Below are positions 18,393-27,720 of a stretch of 64,000 bases of DNA, piece after piece (the stretch's first letter is position 1; every line of letters begins with the position of its first letter). The position numbers and the translations under genes are program-made. The DNA comes from Spartinivicinus ruber (GTDB lineage: Bacteria; Pseudomonadota; Gammaproteobacteria; Pseudomonadales; Zooshikellaceae). The stretch covers positions 795,501 through 859,500 of the forward strand of contig NZ_CP048878.1 of the NCBI RefSeq assembly GCF_011009015.1. The letters run 5' to 3'. Under the pieces are notes generated by a model. It searched no databases. It was not told the origin of the DNA and saw nothing but the letters and a program-made list of their open reading frames with translations.

Positions 18393-19571
18393 ATGGCCTG
18401 GAACGAACCGGGTGGTAACGGAAATGATAAAGATCCCTGGGGCAGCGGGGGGAAACGTGGTAATAATAACCAGGGCCCTCCTGATCTGGATGAAGCTTTC
18501 CGTAAATTAAATGAAAAAATTGGCAGCCTGTTTGGTGGTAAAGGGGGCGGCCAGGGCGGCAGTAGGTCGTCTGGCTCAGGTGCTGGCGGAATTTTTCCAT
18601 TAGCATTTGTTTTGCTTGGCATTTTATATTTTTGGAATGCTGCTTTTACCGTAGATGAAAAAGAGCAAGTGGTTATTTTGCGTTTTGGTGAGTACAAAGA
18701 AACCGTAGGGCCTGGCTTGCACTTTTATTTTCCTCCTATTGACTCAAAATATCAGGAAAATGTGACTGAGCTGCGTACCTACAATGTAAGACAGAAGATG
18801 CTGACTGAAGACGAAAATATCGTCGAGGTGTCTTTGTCCGTTCAGTACAACGTTTCCAATCTGAAAGACTATGTGCTGGAAATTGCCGACCCAATTAGTA
18901 CTTTAGAACAGGCAACACAAAGTGCTTTACGGCATGTGGTGGGTACTTCAAAAATGCACTCGGTTTTAACCGAAGGCCGTAGCCTTATTGCTACTGAAGT
19001 AGCAGAAAGGCTTCAGACATATGTGAATGACTATAAGTCTGGTCTTTATATCAGCAAGGTCAACGTAGAAAGTACTCAGCCACCCCGAGAAGTACAAGCT
19101 GCGTTTGATGATGTGATTCGTGCTAGGGAAGACCGTGAGCGGGTGCAAAACAAGGCAATTGCATACCGTAATGCGATTATTCCCCAAGCAAAGGGTAAAA
19201 GTAAGCGGATAGAAGAAGAGGCTCAGGCTTATAAAGCAGAAATAATTGCTAAGGCAAATGGTGAAACTGCTCGCTTCAAGCAAGTGTTGGTTGAGTACCA
19301 AAAAGCGCCAGAAATTACCCGCAGCCGGATGTATATAGAAGCTATCCAAGACGTGTTAGGTGAAACCAACAAAGTCATTGTTGATGTAGAAGGTGGTAAC
19401 AACCTGATGTATTTGCCACTTGATAAACTGATGGGAGCTAACTCAGCTTCTGCCTCTTCATTAGGTCAGCCTGGGCTTACCCAGCAAGAAATGAATGAGA
19501 TTGCTGACAAAGTAGCGGACCAATTGCGTAAGCGTACTTCTTCTAGCCGGACGGGGAGGGTTGCAAGATGA
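18393..19571 (+). CDS. hflK: HflK, FtsH-modulating SPFH protein
   Basis: A 392-residue membrane protein. A Gly/Asn-rich cytoplasmic N-terminus (MAWNEPGGNGNDKDPWG) precedes one membrane helix (about 70-90) and a periplasmic SPFH/Band-7 domain (about 95-270). A coiled-coil region rich in Ala/Glu/Lys follows. HflK and HflC form the cage around the FtsH protease and limit its access to membrane substrates. The ATG at 18393 is chosen because GGAG sits 6 bases upstream and the N-terminus matches E. coli HflK; an ATG 12 bases upstream lies in the ribosome binding site. The stop overlaps the hflC start by 4 bases. Confidence 0.95.
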   Translation: MAWNEPGGNGNDKDPWGSGGKRGNNNQGPPDLDEAFRKLNEKIGSLFGGKGGGQGGSRSSGSGAGGIFPLAFVLLGILYFWNAAFTVDEKEQVVILRFGEYKETVGPGLHFYFPPIDSKYQENVTELRTYNVRQKMLTEDENIVEVSLSVQYNVSNLKDYVLEIADPISTLEQATQSALRHVVGTSKMHSVLTEGRSLIATEVAERLQTYVNDYKSGLYISKVNVESTQPPREVQAAFDDVIRAREDRERVQNKAIAYRNAIIPQAKGKSKRIEEEAQAYKAEIIAKANGETARFKQVLVEYQKAPEITRSRMYIEAIQDVLGETNKVIVDVEGGNNLMYLPLDKLMGANSASASSLGQPGLTQQEMNEIADKVADQLRKRTSSSRTGRVAR

Positions 19572-20644
19572 CAGGTAAAAGCTTAGCAACCATTATTATT
19601 GCGCTGGCTATTGTTATTGTTGGCTGGGAGTCTGCTTATATTGTTAGTGAGCGTGAGCGAGCAGTGGTTCTGCGGTTTGGGCAGGTAAAAAAACCGGACG
19701 TACCTGCTGGCTTGCACTTTAAATTTCCTTTTATTGATAAAGTGAAAATTTTTGATGGTCGATTACTGACATTAGATGCGGCGCAAGAGCGCTTTTTTAC
19801 TCAAGAAAAAAAGGCGTTAGTGGTTGACTCTTTTGTGAAATGGCGAATTGCTGATGTGCAGCGCTTTTATACAGCAACATCTGGCAATATTGTTCAGGCA
19901 AATCGACTGCTGGCACAATTAATTGAATCTGGCTTACGTAACTTAATTGCTCAATGCGAGCTGAAAGAAGTGGTTTCAGGTAAGCCTAATATGAAAAAGC
20001 GCTCTCGTTTTAAGTGTGCTCAAGAAACTTTGGTGCTTGATAACACTGCTGTTCAGCTGGCTTCTGGAGTTGAGGTTAAAATAGAGGAGCAAAAAGCTTC
20101 TCAAAAACAACAAGCAGCTTCTAGTACGCCTGAAGAGGAGCCTGCAGATCTGCGTGATCGGTTGATTTTCAGTATTAAAAAGAGCCTGAATGAGCAGGTT
20201 AAAATCAAAGAAAAGTATGGTATTGAAATCGTTGATGTACGCTTCAAGCGTATTGATTTACCAGAGCAGGTCAGTGACTCTGTTTATGAGCGGATGGTAA
20301 CTGAAAGGGAAAAAGAAGCTCAGGAGATTCGCTCTTATGGTAAGCAAAAGGCAGAAGAGATTCGTGCAGAAGCAGATCGTGAACGCCGTGAGTTGCTGGC
20401 GAAGGCTTACCAAATAGCAGAGCAGTTGCGAGGTGAAGGTGATCAGGAGGCCGCTGCCACCTATGCAGAAGCCTACGGCAGTAATCAAGAGTTTTATAAC
20501 TTTTATCGTAGTCTGCAAGCTTATCGCCAAGCGTTTAAACAGCAGGGTGATATTATGGTGTTAAAGCCTGATAGTGATTTCTTTAAGTACTTAAAAGCAC
20601 CTAATGGGGCGGCAAATACTTCCAGTGCAGTAAGTAGTCAGTAA
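19568..20644 (+). CDS. hflC: HflC, FtsH-modulating SPFH protein
   Basis: A 358-residue partner of HflK. A single N-terminal membrane helix (about 5-25, 'LATIIIALAIVIVGWESAYIV') leads into a Band-7 domain ('ERERAVVLRFGQVKKPDVPAGLHFKFPF') and an Ala/Glu-rich coiled coil. The end is 'VLKPDSDFFKYLKAP', as in E. coli. It is about two dozen residues longer than E. coli HflC; the mid-protein variable segment (about 130-205) has a charged Glu/Pro/Gln-rich insert and two cysteines. The start overlaps the hflK stop in an ATGA, implying coupled translation. Confidence 0.95.
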   Translation: MTGKSLATIIIALAIVIVGWESAYIVSERERAVVLRFGQVKKPDVPAGLHFKFPFIDKVKIFDGRLLTLDAAQERFFTQEKKALVVDSFVKWRIADVQRFYTATSGNIVQANRLLAQLIESGLRNLIAQCELKEVVSGKPNMKKRSRFKCAQETLVLDNTAVQLASGVEVKIEEQKASQKQQAASSTPEEEPADLRDRLIFSIKKSLNEQVKIKEKYGIEIVDVRFKRIDLPEQVSDSVYERMVTEREKEAQEIRSYGKQKAEEIRAEADRERRELLAKAYQIAEQLRGEGDQEAAATYAEAYGSNQEFYNFYRSLQAYRQAFKQQGDIMVLKPDSDFFKYLKAPNGAANTSSAVSSQ

Positions 20645-20769
20645 GCTGAATAGCTGTAGAAATCAATAAGCTGCTTGTATTCACTTGATTAAAAACGGGG
20701 GCAGGTAGCTGGGAGCAAGCTGGTTGAAATCGCTTCAATTTTGCTGATAAATCATGTTAGTATCATCCA

Positions 20770-20796
20770 AACCGGGTCATCACCCGGTTTTTTTAT
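20770..20796 (+). terminator. Rho-independent terminator between hflC and yjeT
   Basis: An 8-bp stem AACCGGGT/ACCCGGTT (20770-20777, 20782-20789) with loop CATC is followed by seven Ts. It ends only about 15 bases before the yjeT start, so yjeT must rely on read-through or a start site very close to its own gene. Confidence 0.85.
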
Positions 20797-20811
20797 TGCC
20801 TAAGGGAAATC

Positions 20812-21006
20812 ATGAGTTTTTGGCACGAGTTATTAGTTGCATTTTGCCTGATGTTGGTGATTGAGGGGATAATCCCTTTCTTATATCCCAACCGTTGGCG
20901 AGACTTAGTGGCAAAGTTAGCAACCTTTGAGGATCGCCAGTTACGATTGGCAGGCTTGATCAGCATGTTAGTAGGAACTGGTTTGTTATATCTAGTTAAC
21001 TCGTAA
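20812..21006 (+). CDS. yjeT: DUF2065 (YjeT-type) small membrane protein
   Basis: A 64-residue protein with two hydrophobic segments (about 4-22, ending in 'IEGIIPFLYPNRWR', and about 45-62). This is the DUF2065 signature. Function is unknown; the gene sits between hflC and hisZ/purA as in E. coli (near hflC) and Pseudomonas. AAGGGA lies upstream as the ribosome binding site. Confidence 0.88.
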   Translation: MSFWHELLVAFCLMLVIEGIIPFLYPNRWRDLVAKLATFEDRQLRLAGLISMLVGTGLLYLVNS

Positions 21007-21037
21007 ATACATCAAGAAGTATTTCCCTAATCATGAA

Positions 21038-21066
21038 TTGTAAGTGTGCGCTAATTAAGCTAAATA
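21038..21066 (+). promoter_or_regulatory. Candidate sigma-70 promoter for hisZ
   Basis: TTGTAA (21038-21043), 17-base spacer, TAAATA (21061-21066), about 115 bases upstream of hisZ. Reasonable match by eye only. Confidence 0.45.
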
Positions 21067-21180
21067 AGTTGGTAGTTTGATTTTATTAAAGCAATTTAAG
21101 TTAAAACAGCTTAAAAGGCAGCAACAAATTAATTCTTAAAAAATTAAGAGAGACACTATCCATAAAAGGCCGGATATAAC

Positions 21181-22353
21181 ATGACAGTTGCAGATCGTTG
21201 GTTATTGCCGGACGGTATAGATGAAGTGTTACCGCCTGCAGCAATGCAAATTGAACAGCTAAGGCGTCAACTCCTAGACCTATACCATTGCTGGGGATAT
21301 GACCTGGTTATTCCTCCTCACCTTGAATACCTGGAATCCCTCCAAGCTGGGGCAGGTCATGACCTTGACTTACAAACCTTTAAAATAATTGATCAGCTGA
21401 CAGGCCGTTTATTAGGGCTTCGTGCGGATACTACGCCTTCTGTAGCAAGAATGGATGCTCATACTTTGAAACGGGAGGGTCCTGTCAGGCTTTGTTATGC
21501 AGGCAGTGTATTTCATACTAAGCCTTGCTCTCTTGCAGCTTCGCGTAGTCCTATTCAGGTGGGTGCAGAGCTTTATGGGCATAGTGGCATAGCCAGTGAT
21601 GTTGAGGTTATTAGTTTATTGTTAGAGACACTCAACAGCTTAAATATCCAAAATGTTTATTTGGATATGGGCCATGTGGGTATTTTTCGTGGTTTAGTGG
21701 CCCAAGCTCAACTATCTGAAGAACGTCAGCAAGAATTATTTGATATTTTACAGCGTAAAGATGCTACGGAGTTAACTAGCTTTGTGGCTAATTATGTTGA
21801 TGATGTTGATGTTGCCAATATGTTATTGGCGCTGCCTGAGTTAGCAGGTGATTTTGATGCTTTAAATCAGGCAAGAAAAGTTTTATCGAATGCCAATGAA
21901 AACGTGCACAACGCTATTCGCACACTTGAACAAGTGGGCTTAGCTATTCATCAATTTAGCCCGTCATTATCTATTTATTTCGATCTCTGTGAATTAAGAG
22001 GTTATAACTACCATACTGGGATTTTATTTGCGGCTTATGTTCCAGGTCAGGGGCAGGCAGTAGCTCAAGGTGGTCGCTATGATGGAATAGGTAAGGTTTT
22101 TGGGCGCTCTCGCCCTGCAACTGGGTTTAGTTCTGATTTGAAAGTATTACTTGATTTAATAACGCCAGTTGAGCCTGCTGATAATGCTATTTGGGCACCT
22201 ATTGATGTGACACTGGAAGTTATTCAGGCATTACGAGCCCAAGGAGAAAGGGTAATCAGAGAACTGCCTGATCAAATTCAGCAGCCAAAAGAGATGGGCT
22301 GCAACCGAACAATGCAGCTTATCGATGGCAACTGGCAAGTGGTTGCACTGTAA
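21181..22353 (+). CDS. hisZ: ATP phosphoribosyltransferase regulatory subunit HisZ
   Basis: A 390-residue HisRS-like protein without tRNA synthetase activity that pairs with short-form HisG in the first step of histidine synthesis. Class II features include 'LLPDGIDEVLPPAAMQIEQLRRQLL', 'LRADTTPSVARMDAH' (motif 2 region) and 'YYNYHTG'-like 'GYNYHTGILFAAYVPG'. The anticodon-binding domain of true HisRS is missing, as expected. The gene lies before purA, as in Pseudomonas. The Shine-Dalgarno sequence is weak. Confidence 0.93.
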   Translation: MTVADRWLLPDGIDEVLPPAAMQIEQLRRQLLDLYHCWGYDLVIPPHLEYLESLQAGAGHDLDLQTFKIIDQLTGRLLGLRADTTPSVARMDAHTLKREGPVRLCYAGSVFHTKPCSLAASRSPIQVGAELYGHSGIASDVEVISLLLETLNSLNIQNVYLDMGHVGIFRGLVAQAQLSEERQQELFDILQRKDATELTSFVANYVDDVDVANMLLALPELAGDFDALNQARKVLSNANENVHNAIRTLEQVGLAIHQFSPSLSIYFDLCELRGYNYHTGILFAAYVPGQGQAVAQGGRYDGIGKVFGRSRPATGFSSDLKVLLDLITPVEPADNAIWAPIDVTLEVIQALRAQGERVIRELPDQIQQPKEMGCNRTMQLIDGNWQVVAL

Positions 22354-22394
22354 GCTTTAAATAGGTAACTGATTGAATAGTTATTAAAAGGTGA

Positions 22395-22418
22395 CTCTAA
22401 AAATTGCTATTTTTAGAG
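22395..22418 (+). promoter_or_regulatory. Hairpin in the purA leader
   Basis: CTCTAAAAA (22395-22403) pairs with TTTTTAGAG (22410-22418) across a 6-base loop, 47 bases before the purA start. No U tract follows, so it is a leader hairpin rather than a terminator. Its role is unknown. Confidence 0.45.
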
Positions 22419-22438
22419 GTGTCCTGAAAGTTAATTGA

Positions 22439-23758
<1,320 letters not shown>

Positions 23759-23965
23759 GCTACCCTCAGTTTTTTAATAAATAGTGCTACCTTGCTCTGC
23801 GTTATTAGATAAGCAAGGTAGTATTTAAATGGATGAATCCGTTAAATTGTAATTGTTAAGCAGTAGTGAAGTAGTCAGCAAATAAATATAAAAGCAAAGA
23901 TAACGCTAGCCCGCCAAGTAAATCCTCTCAATTTTGAATAGCTATAGTGCAGGGTATATTCTTTA

Positions 23966-24111
23966 GGAATACTCGTGAAATAACTCGAGAATTTTTTGTC
24001 CCCGAAGTGCTCGCATCGCAAAGTGCAAAAGTGATGACACGTCAAGCATTTGCTATATAGCCAGGCGAGGTGGATTTGAGGGGAAAATTCAAGTTAGTTA
24101 TTGAGAGTTCC
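23966..24111. mobile_element. MITE-like element with imperfect terminal inverted repeats
   Basis: The left end (23966-24003) and the reverse complement of the right end (24080-24111) share the same ordered blocks: GGAA, CTC, TAACT-GA, ATTTT, CCCC. The element is 146 bp and has no coding capacity. The flanks TTTA and TTAG leave a possible short target duplication that is not clear. It could be a non-autonomous derivative of an insertion sequence; no second copy is visible in this window to confirm mobility. Confidence 0.4.
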
Positions 24112-24132
24112 TTAGTTGACGATAAGTGCTGT

Positions 24133-24243
24133 ATCCTATAAACAAGGATGCAATACGACACATTGCTCACCGACAATATACATTTAGGTTTTTAATCGCA
24201 GAGGCTACGCTTTGTCGGTTTAAAGGTCATCCGTAATCCTTGT
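24133..24243 (+). repeat. Nested inverted-repeat block upstream of rnr
   Basis: Outer arms ACAAGGAT (24142-24149) and ATCCTTGT (24236-24243) enclose inner arms ACCGACAA (24169-24176) and TTGTCGGT (24212-24219). A small hairpin GCAAT/ATTGC (24150-24154, 24162-24166) sits between them, giving a three-way-junction-like fold. The left outer arm can instead pair with ATCCT at 24133-24137. It may be a structured RNA, an rnr leader element or a degraded transposon end. Confidence 0.4.
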
Positions 24244-24358
24244 TACGACAAGTACAGACCTTCATCAAAAAGGAGGTTTTGAACTAACTTAAAGGGTCTA
24301 ATCAGTGCTAAGTTGAAGCTGTTAGCCCATAATATTTTAGGAAAAAGAAAGTAATAAT

Positions 24359-26884
24359 ATGCCTGAATGGTGGAAAGAAAAAGATCCGCAAGCAGCGGAA
24401 GAAGCAGAAAAATACGAAAACCCAATTCCTAGTCGAGAACTTATTATGGAGTTACTCGACCAACGAGGAGCGCCTGCAAGCCATGCTGCGCTTTGTAAAG
24501 AGCTCGACATAATCTCTGACGAGCATAAAGAAGCCCTACGCAGAAGATTACGTGCTATGCAGCGGGATGGCCAGTTATTGCAAACCCGTCGAGGTGCATT
24601 TGGGCTAGCTGCAAAAATGGACTTAGTCCAGGGGTTGGTAATGGGCCATCGAGATGGTTACGGCTTTTTAATCCCACAAGATGGCAGTGATGATTTATTT
24701 TTATCTGCCAAGCAAATGCGTCAGGTATTGGATGGTGACCGGGTTATGGCTCGGGTTGCCTCAGTAGATCGCAAAGGAAAAAGGGAAGGGGTGATTGTTG
24801 AAGTGTTGGAACGCAACACCCATCAATTAGTTGGCCGCTATTTCACTGAAAGCGGTGCATCTTTTGTAGTACCAGATAACAAACGAATTAATGTTGATAT
24901 TCAAATAGAGCCAGGCTCACTCCAAGCGGCACATGGTCAATATGTCATAGTTGAGCTGGTTGAGCAGCCTTCTCTGCACCGACAACCTATCGGTATTGTT
25001 AAGGAGGTGTTGGGTGATCATATGGCACCAGGCATGGAAATTGACGTGGCCATTCGTGCCCACAATATTCCTCATCAATGGCCGGAACAAGTAATTGGAG
25101 ACATTCAGCAATTTACTGATCATGTTGATGAGGCCGATAAAAAAGCGCGCCATGACTTACGACAGCTGCCTTTTGTTACCATTGATGGTGAAGATGCAAA
25201 AGATTTTGATGATGCTGTCTACTGTAAAACCAAGAGAGGTGGTGGTTGGCGACTATATGTAGCTATCGCTGACGTATCTCATTATGTAAAGGTGGATAGT
25301 GCTTTAGATAAAGAAGCATTTTTGCGAGGAAATTCGGTTTACTTTCCAGAGCATGTTGTGCCGATGTTGCCTGAAGTATTATCTAATGGCTTATGTTCGT
25401 TAAACCCTAAAGTCGACAGACTGGCAATGGTTTGCGAAATGACGGTGAGTGCTAAAGGAAAGCTAAGTGGTTACAGCTTTTATGAGGCAGTGATTCATTC
25501 CCATGCCCGACTAACCTATAACCAAGTTAATAAAATGTTGACCCAGGCTCGCTCTCGGGAAGGTCAATCACTTTGCAAGCAATTTGCCTCAATCCTGCCA
25601 GATTTGCATAGTTTGTTCGATCTGTACCATGTGCTACGTGAATCCCGAGAAAAGCGCGGTGCTATTGATTTTGAAACGACAGAAACACAAATTATTTTTG
25701 GTGAAAACCGTAAAATTGAGCGAATAATTCCAGCGGAACGTAATGAAGCTCATAAGCTAATTGAAGAGTGCATGTTGTGCGCTAACGTTGCCACTGCTAG
25801 GTTTTTGGAAAAACATCAATTGCCGGCTTTATATCGTGTGCATGAGGGGCCAAAGTCGGAAAAGCTGCTTAATTTAAAGAGCTTTTTAGGTGAGTTGGGG
25901 CTGACCTTAAAGTCAGCCAAACCCAAGCCAGCTGACTATCAGCATTTAATGGAACAAATAGCTGATCGGCCTGATGCCCATATTATTCAAACCATGCTGT
26001 TGCGCTCATTAAGTCAGGCGGTTTACCAGCCAGAAAATAAAGGTCACTTTGGTTTGGCTTATCAGGCGTATACCCATTTTACTTCGCCTATTCGCCGATA
26101 TCCGGATTTGCTGGTGCACCGTGCCATTCGTCATGTGATTCGCAGTAAAAATGACTCTGTGAATGTACAGCGAGTAAAAGGCGCTCGAGTGATCGCCAAG
26201 AAAAATATATTTCCCTACCAGCCAGCTGATATGATGGCTTTGGGTGAGCACTGTTCAATGACAGAAAGGCGTGCGGATGATGCCACTAGAGATGCTGTCG
26301 ATTGGTTGAAGTGCGAATTTATCCAAGCTCATATAGGTGAAACTTATCCTGGAGTAGTCTCTGCAGTAACTGGGTTTGGTATTTTTGTTGAGTTAACTGA
26401 TTTTTATATTGAAGGCTTGGTACATATTAGTAATTTGCCAGGTGATTATTATCATTTTGACCCTGCTCATCAGCGTTTGCGAGGAGAGCGTACAGGTGTC
26501 ACTTACCGTTTGGGTGACTCTATTAGTGTTACTGTGGTACGGGTTAATTTAGATGATAAGAAAATTGACTTTGAGGTGGCTGAATTTACTCCATCTAAAC
26601 GTAAAGGAAAGCGGAAAGGAAAAAATAAGGAAATAAAATTAACCAGTAAGTCAACTAAAAAAAACGCTAAAAGAAAATTTCACACGAAAGATTCAGAAGA
26701 AAAGACTCGGCGTGGCAAAAATAAACGTAAACCTACTAAAACTGAATTGGATAAAACGGGTAAAAAGAAAAAGCCTAAACATAAAATTAAAAAGTCAGCT
26801 AAAAAAGCGGCTAAACAAACAGAGTTTCGTCAGGCTGTGCCTGCAGATAATGTTAAAATGCCGAGAAAACGGCCTACTAAGTGA
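24359..26884 (+). CDS. rnr: Ribonuclease R
   Basis: An 841-residue 3'-5' exoribonuclease able to degrade structured RNA. An N-terminal winged-helix domain and cold-shock domains (about 20-230) precede the RNB catalytic domain (from about 255) with the metal-binding aspartates of 'DGEDAKDFDDAVY'. An S1 domain (about 655-735, 'GVVSAVTGFGIFVELTDFYIEGLVH') follows. The tail from about residue 743 to the end is almost entirely Lys/Arg-rich, a feature tied to helicase and ribosome binding in E. coli RNase R and rather long here. The Shine-Dalgarno sequence is weak. rlmB follows, as in E. coli. Confidence 0.96.
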   Translation: MPEWWKEKDPQAAEEAEKYENPIPSRELIMELLDQRGAPASHAALCKELDIISDEHKEALRRRLRAMQRDGQLLQTRRGAFGLAAKMDLVQGLVMGHRDGYGFLIPQDGSDDLFLSAKQMRQVLDGDRVMARVASVDRKGKREGVIVEVLERNTHQLVGRYFTESGASFVVPDNKRINVDIQIEPGSLQAAHGQYVIVELVEQPSLHRQPIGIVKEVLGDHMAPGMEIDVAIRAHNIPHQWPEQVIGDIQQFTDHVDEADKKARHDLRQLPFVTIDGEDAKDFDDAVYCKTKRGGGWRLYVAIADVSHYVKVDSALDKEAFLRGNSVYFPEHVVPMLPEVLSNGLCSLNPKVDRLAMVCEMTVSAKGKLSGYSFYEAVIHSHARLTYNQVNKMLTQARSREGQSLCKQFASILPDLHSLFDLYHVLRESREKRGAIDFETTETQIIFGENRKIERIIPAERNEAHKLIEECMLCANVATARFLEKHQLPALYRVHEGPKSEKLLNLKSFLGELGLTLKSAKPKPADYQHLMEQIADRPDAHIIQTMLLRSLSQAVYQPENKGHFGLAYQAYTHFTSPIRRYPDLLVHRAIRHVIRSKNDSVNVQRVKGARVIAKKNIFPYQPADMMALGEHCSMTERRADDATRDAVDWLKCEFIQAHIGETYPGVVSAVTGFGIFVELTDFYIEGLVHISNLPGDYYHFDPAHQRLRGERTGVTYRLGDSISVTVVRVNLDDKKIDFEVAEFTPSKRKGKRKGKNKEIKLTSKSTKKNAKRKFHTKDSEEKTRRGKNKRKPTKTELDKTGKKKKPKHKIKKSAKKAAKQTEFRQAVPADNVKMPRKRPTK

Positions 26885-26905
26885 AAAACTGTAAATTAAT
26901 AACAT

Positions 26906-26929
26906 AGCCAGCTTTTTAACGTGCTGGCT
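26906..26929 (+). repeat. Hairpin between rnr and rlmB
   Basis: AGCCAGC (26906-26912) pairs with GCTGGCT (26923-26929) across a 10-base U-rich loop, just upstream of the rlmB start, which lacks a good Shine-Dalgarno sequence. There is no U tract, so it is more likely an mRNA processing or translation-control hairpin than a terminator. Confidence 0.4.
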
Positions 26930-26952
26930 GCAAAGTAGTTGATTGTAAAAAT

Positions 26953-27714
26953 ATGTCAAAACCTGATTGGGTAATAGGAATACATGCAGTTCAAGCGTTA
27001 CTTGAACAACATCCTGAGCAAGTGGTTGAGTTAAACATTCAACGAGCTAAAAAACTTCCAGAGCGATTAGTTAAACTGACTGAGTTGGCTCATGGTCATG
27101 GTGTTCGAGTCAGTTATCCTGATAAAGACTACTTTCGGGATATTACTGGTGTGCATCAAGGGGTGTTAGCAAAAGTAAAACCGATTACTGCTGCTGGTGA
27201 AAAAGAGCTAACAAGCTTTTTGCAAAATTTATCCCATGAGCCGCTGCTGTTAATTCTTGATGGAGTGACTGATCCCCATAATTTAGGAGCCTGTTTACGT
27301 ACTGCTGATGCTGCAGGCGTTGATGCGGTTATCATTCCTAAAGATAAATCCGCTGGTTTAAATGCTACGGTTCGAAAAGTGGCCTGTGGGGCCGCAGAAG
27401 TAATACCATTATTTTCTGTTACCAACTTGGCGAGAACTCTTAAGCAAATTCAAGAAAATGGTGTTTGGATTGTAGGTACAGCAGGAGAAGTACAACAATC
27501 GATTTATGAGGTTGAATTGAAGGGCGCAATTGCATTGGTTATGGGGGCTGAAGGCAAGGGTATGCGTCGTTTAACCAGAGAGCACTGTGATTTTCTAGTC
27601 AATATTCCAATGGCGGGCGCTGTATCCAGTCTTAATGTGTCAGTTGCCACTGGTGTTTGTTTATTTGAAGCGGTTCGCCAGCGTCGATTACAGCAAAAAT
27701 TAACTGTGGAGTAA
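26953..27714 (+). CDS. rlmB: 23S rRNA (guanosine-2251-2'-O)-methyltransferase RlmB
   Basis: A 253-residue SPOUT methyltransferase that 2'-O-methylates G2251 of 23S rRNA. It has an N-terminal RNA-binding domain ('WVIGIHAVQALLE') and a C-terminal trefoil knot with motif 1 'DPHNLGACLRTADAAGV', motif 2 'LVMGAEGKGMRRL' and motif 3 'IPMAGAVSSLNVSVATGVCLFEA'. Normal length. Downstream of rnr; a 2-hydroxyacid dehydrogenase begins 6 bases after the stop. Confidence 0.96.
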   Translation: MSKPDWVIGIHAVQALLEQHPEQVVELNIQRAKKLPERLVKLTELAHGHGVRVSYPDKDYFRDITGVHQGVLAKVKPITAAGEKELTSFLQNLSHEPLLLILDGVTDPHNLGACLRTADAAGVDAVIIPKDKSAGLNATVRKVACGAAEVIPLFSVTNLARTLKQIQENGVWIVGTAGEVQQSIYEVELKGAIALVMGAEGKGMRRLTREHCDFLVNIPMAGAVSSLNVSVATGVCLFEAVRQRRLQQKLTVE

Positions 27715-27720
27715 TAGTTC

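Larger units (their letters stand above)
23759..24358. other. 600-bp intergenic region between purA and rnr
   Basis: No credible gene or tRNA was seen. Just after purA an imperfect hairpin (CTACCTTGCT near 23787 with AGCAAGGTAG near 23812) without a U tract may act as a weak terminator. The middle holds a MITE-like element with imperfect terminal inverted repeats (23966-24111). A separate nested inverted-repeat block (24133-24243) follows. The rnr ribosome binding site is weak. Confidence 0.6.

Noticed and set aside
20099-20170. Frameshift or foreign insert in hflC
   Set aside because: The charged variable segment keeps the frame, and E. coli HflC also carries a variable insert at this place.
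23759-24358. tRNA gene between purA and rnr
   Set aside because: No T-arm GTTCGA-type signature or acceptor pairing was found.
24243-24425. 60-codon minus-strand frame overlapping the rnr start
   Set aside because: It overlaps the true rnr N-terminus and has random hydrophobic composition.
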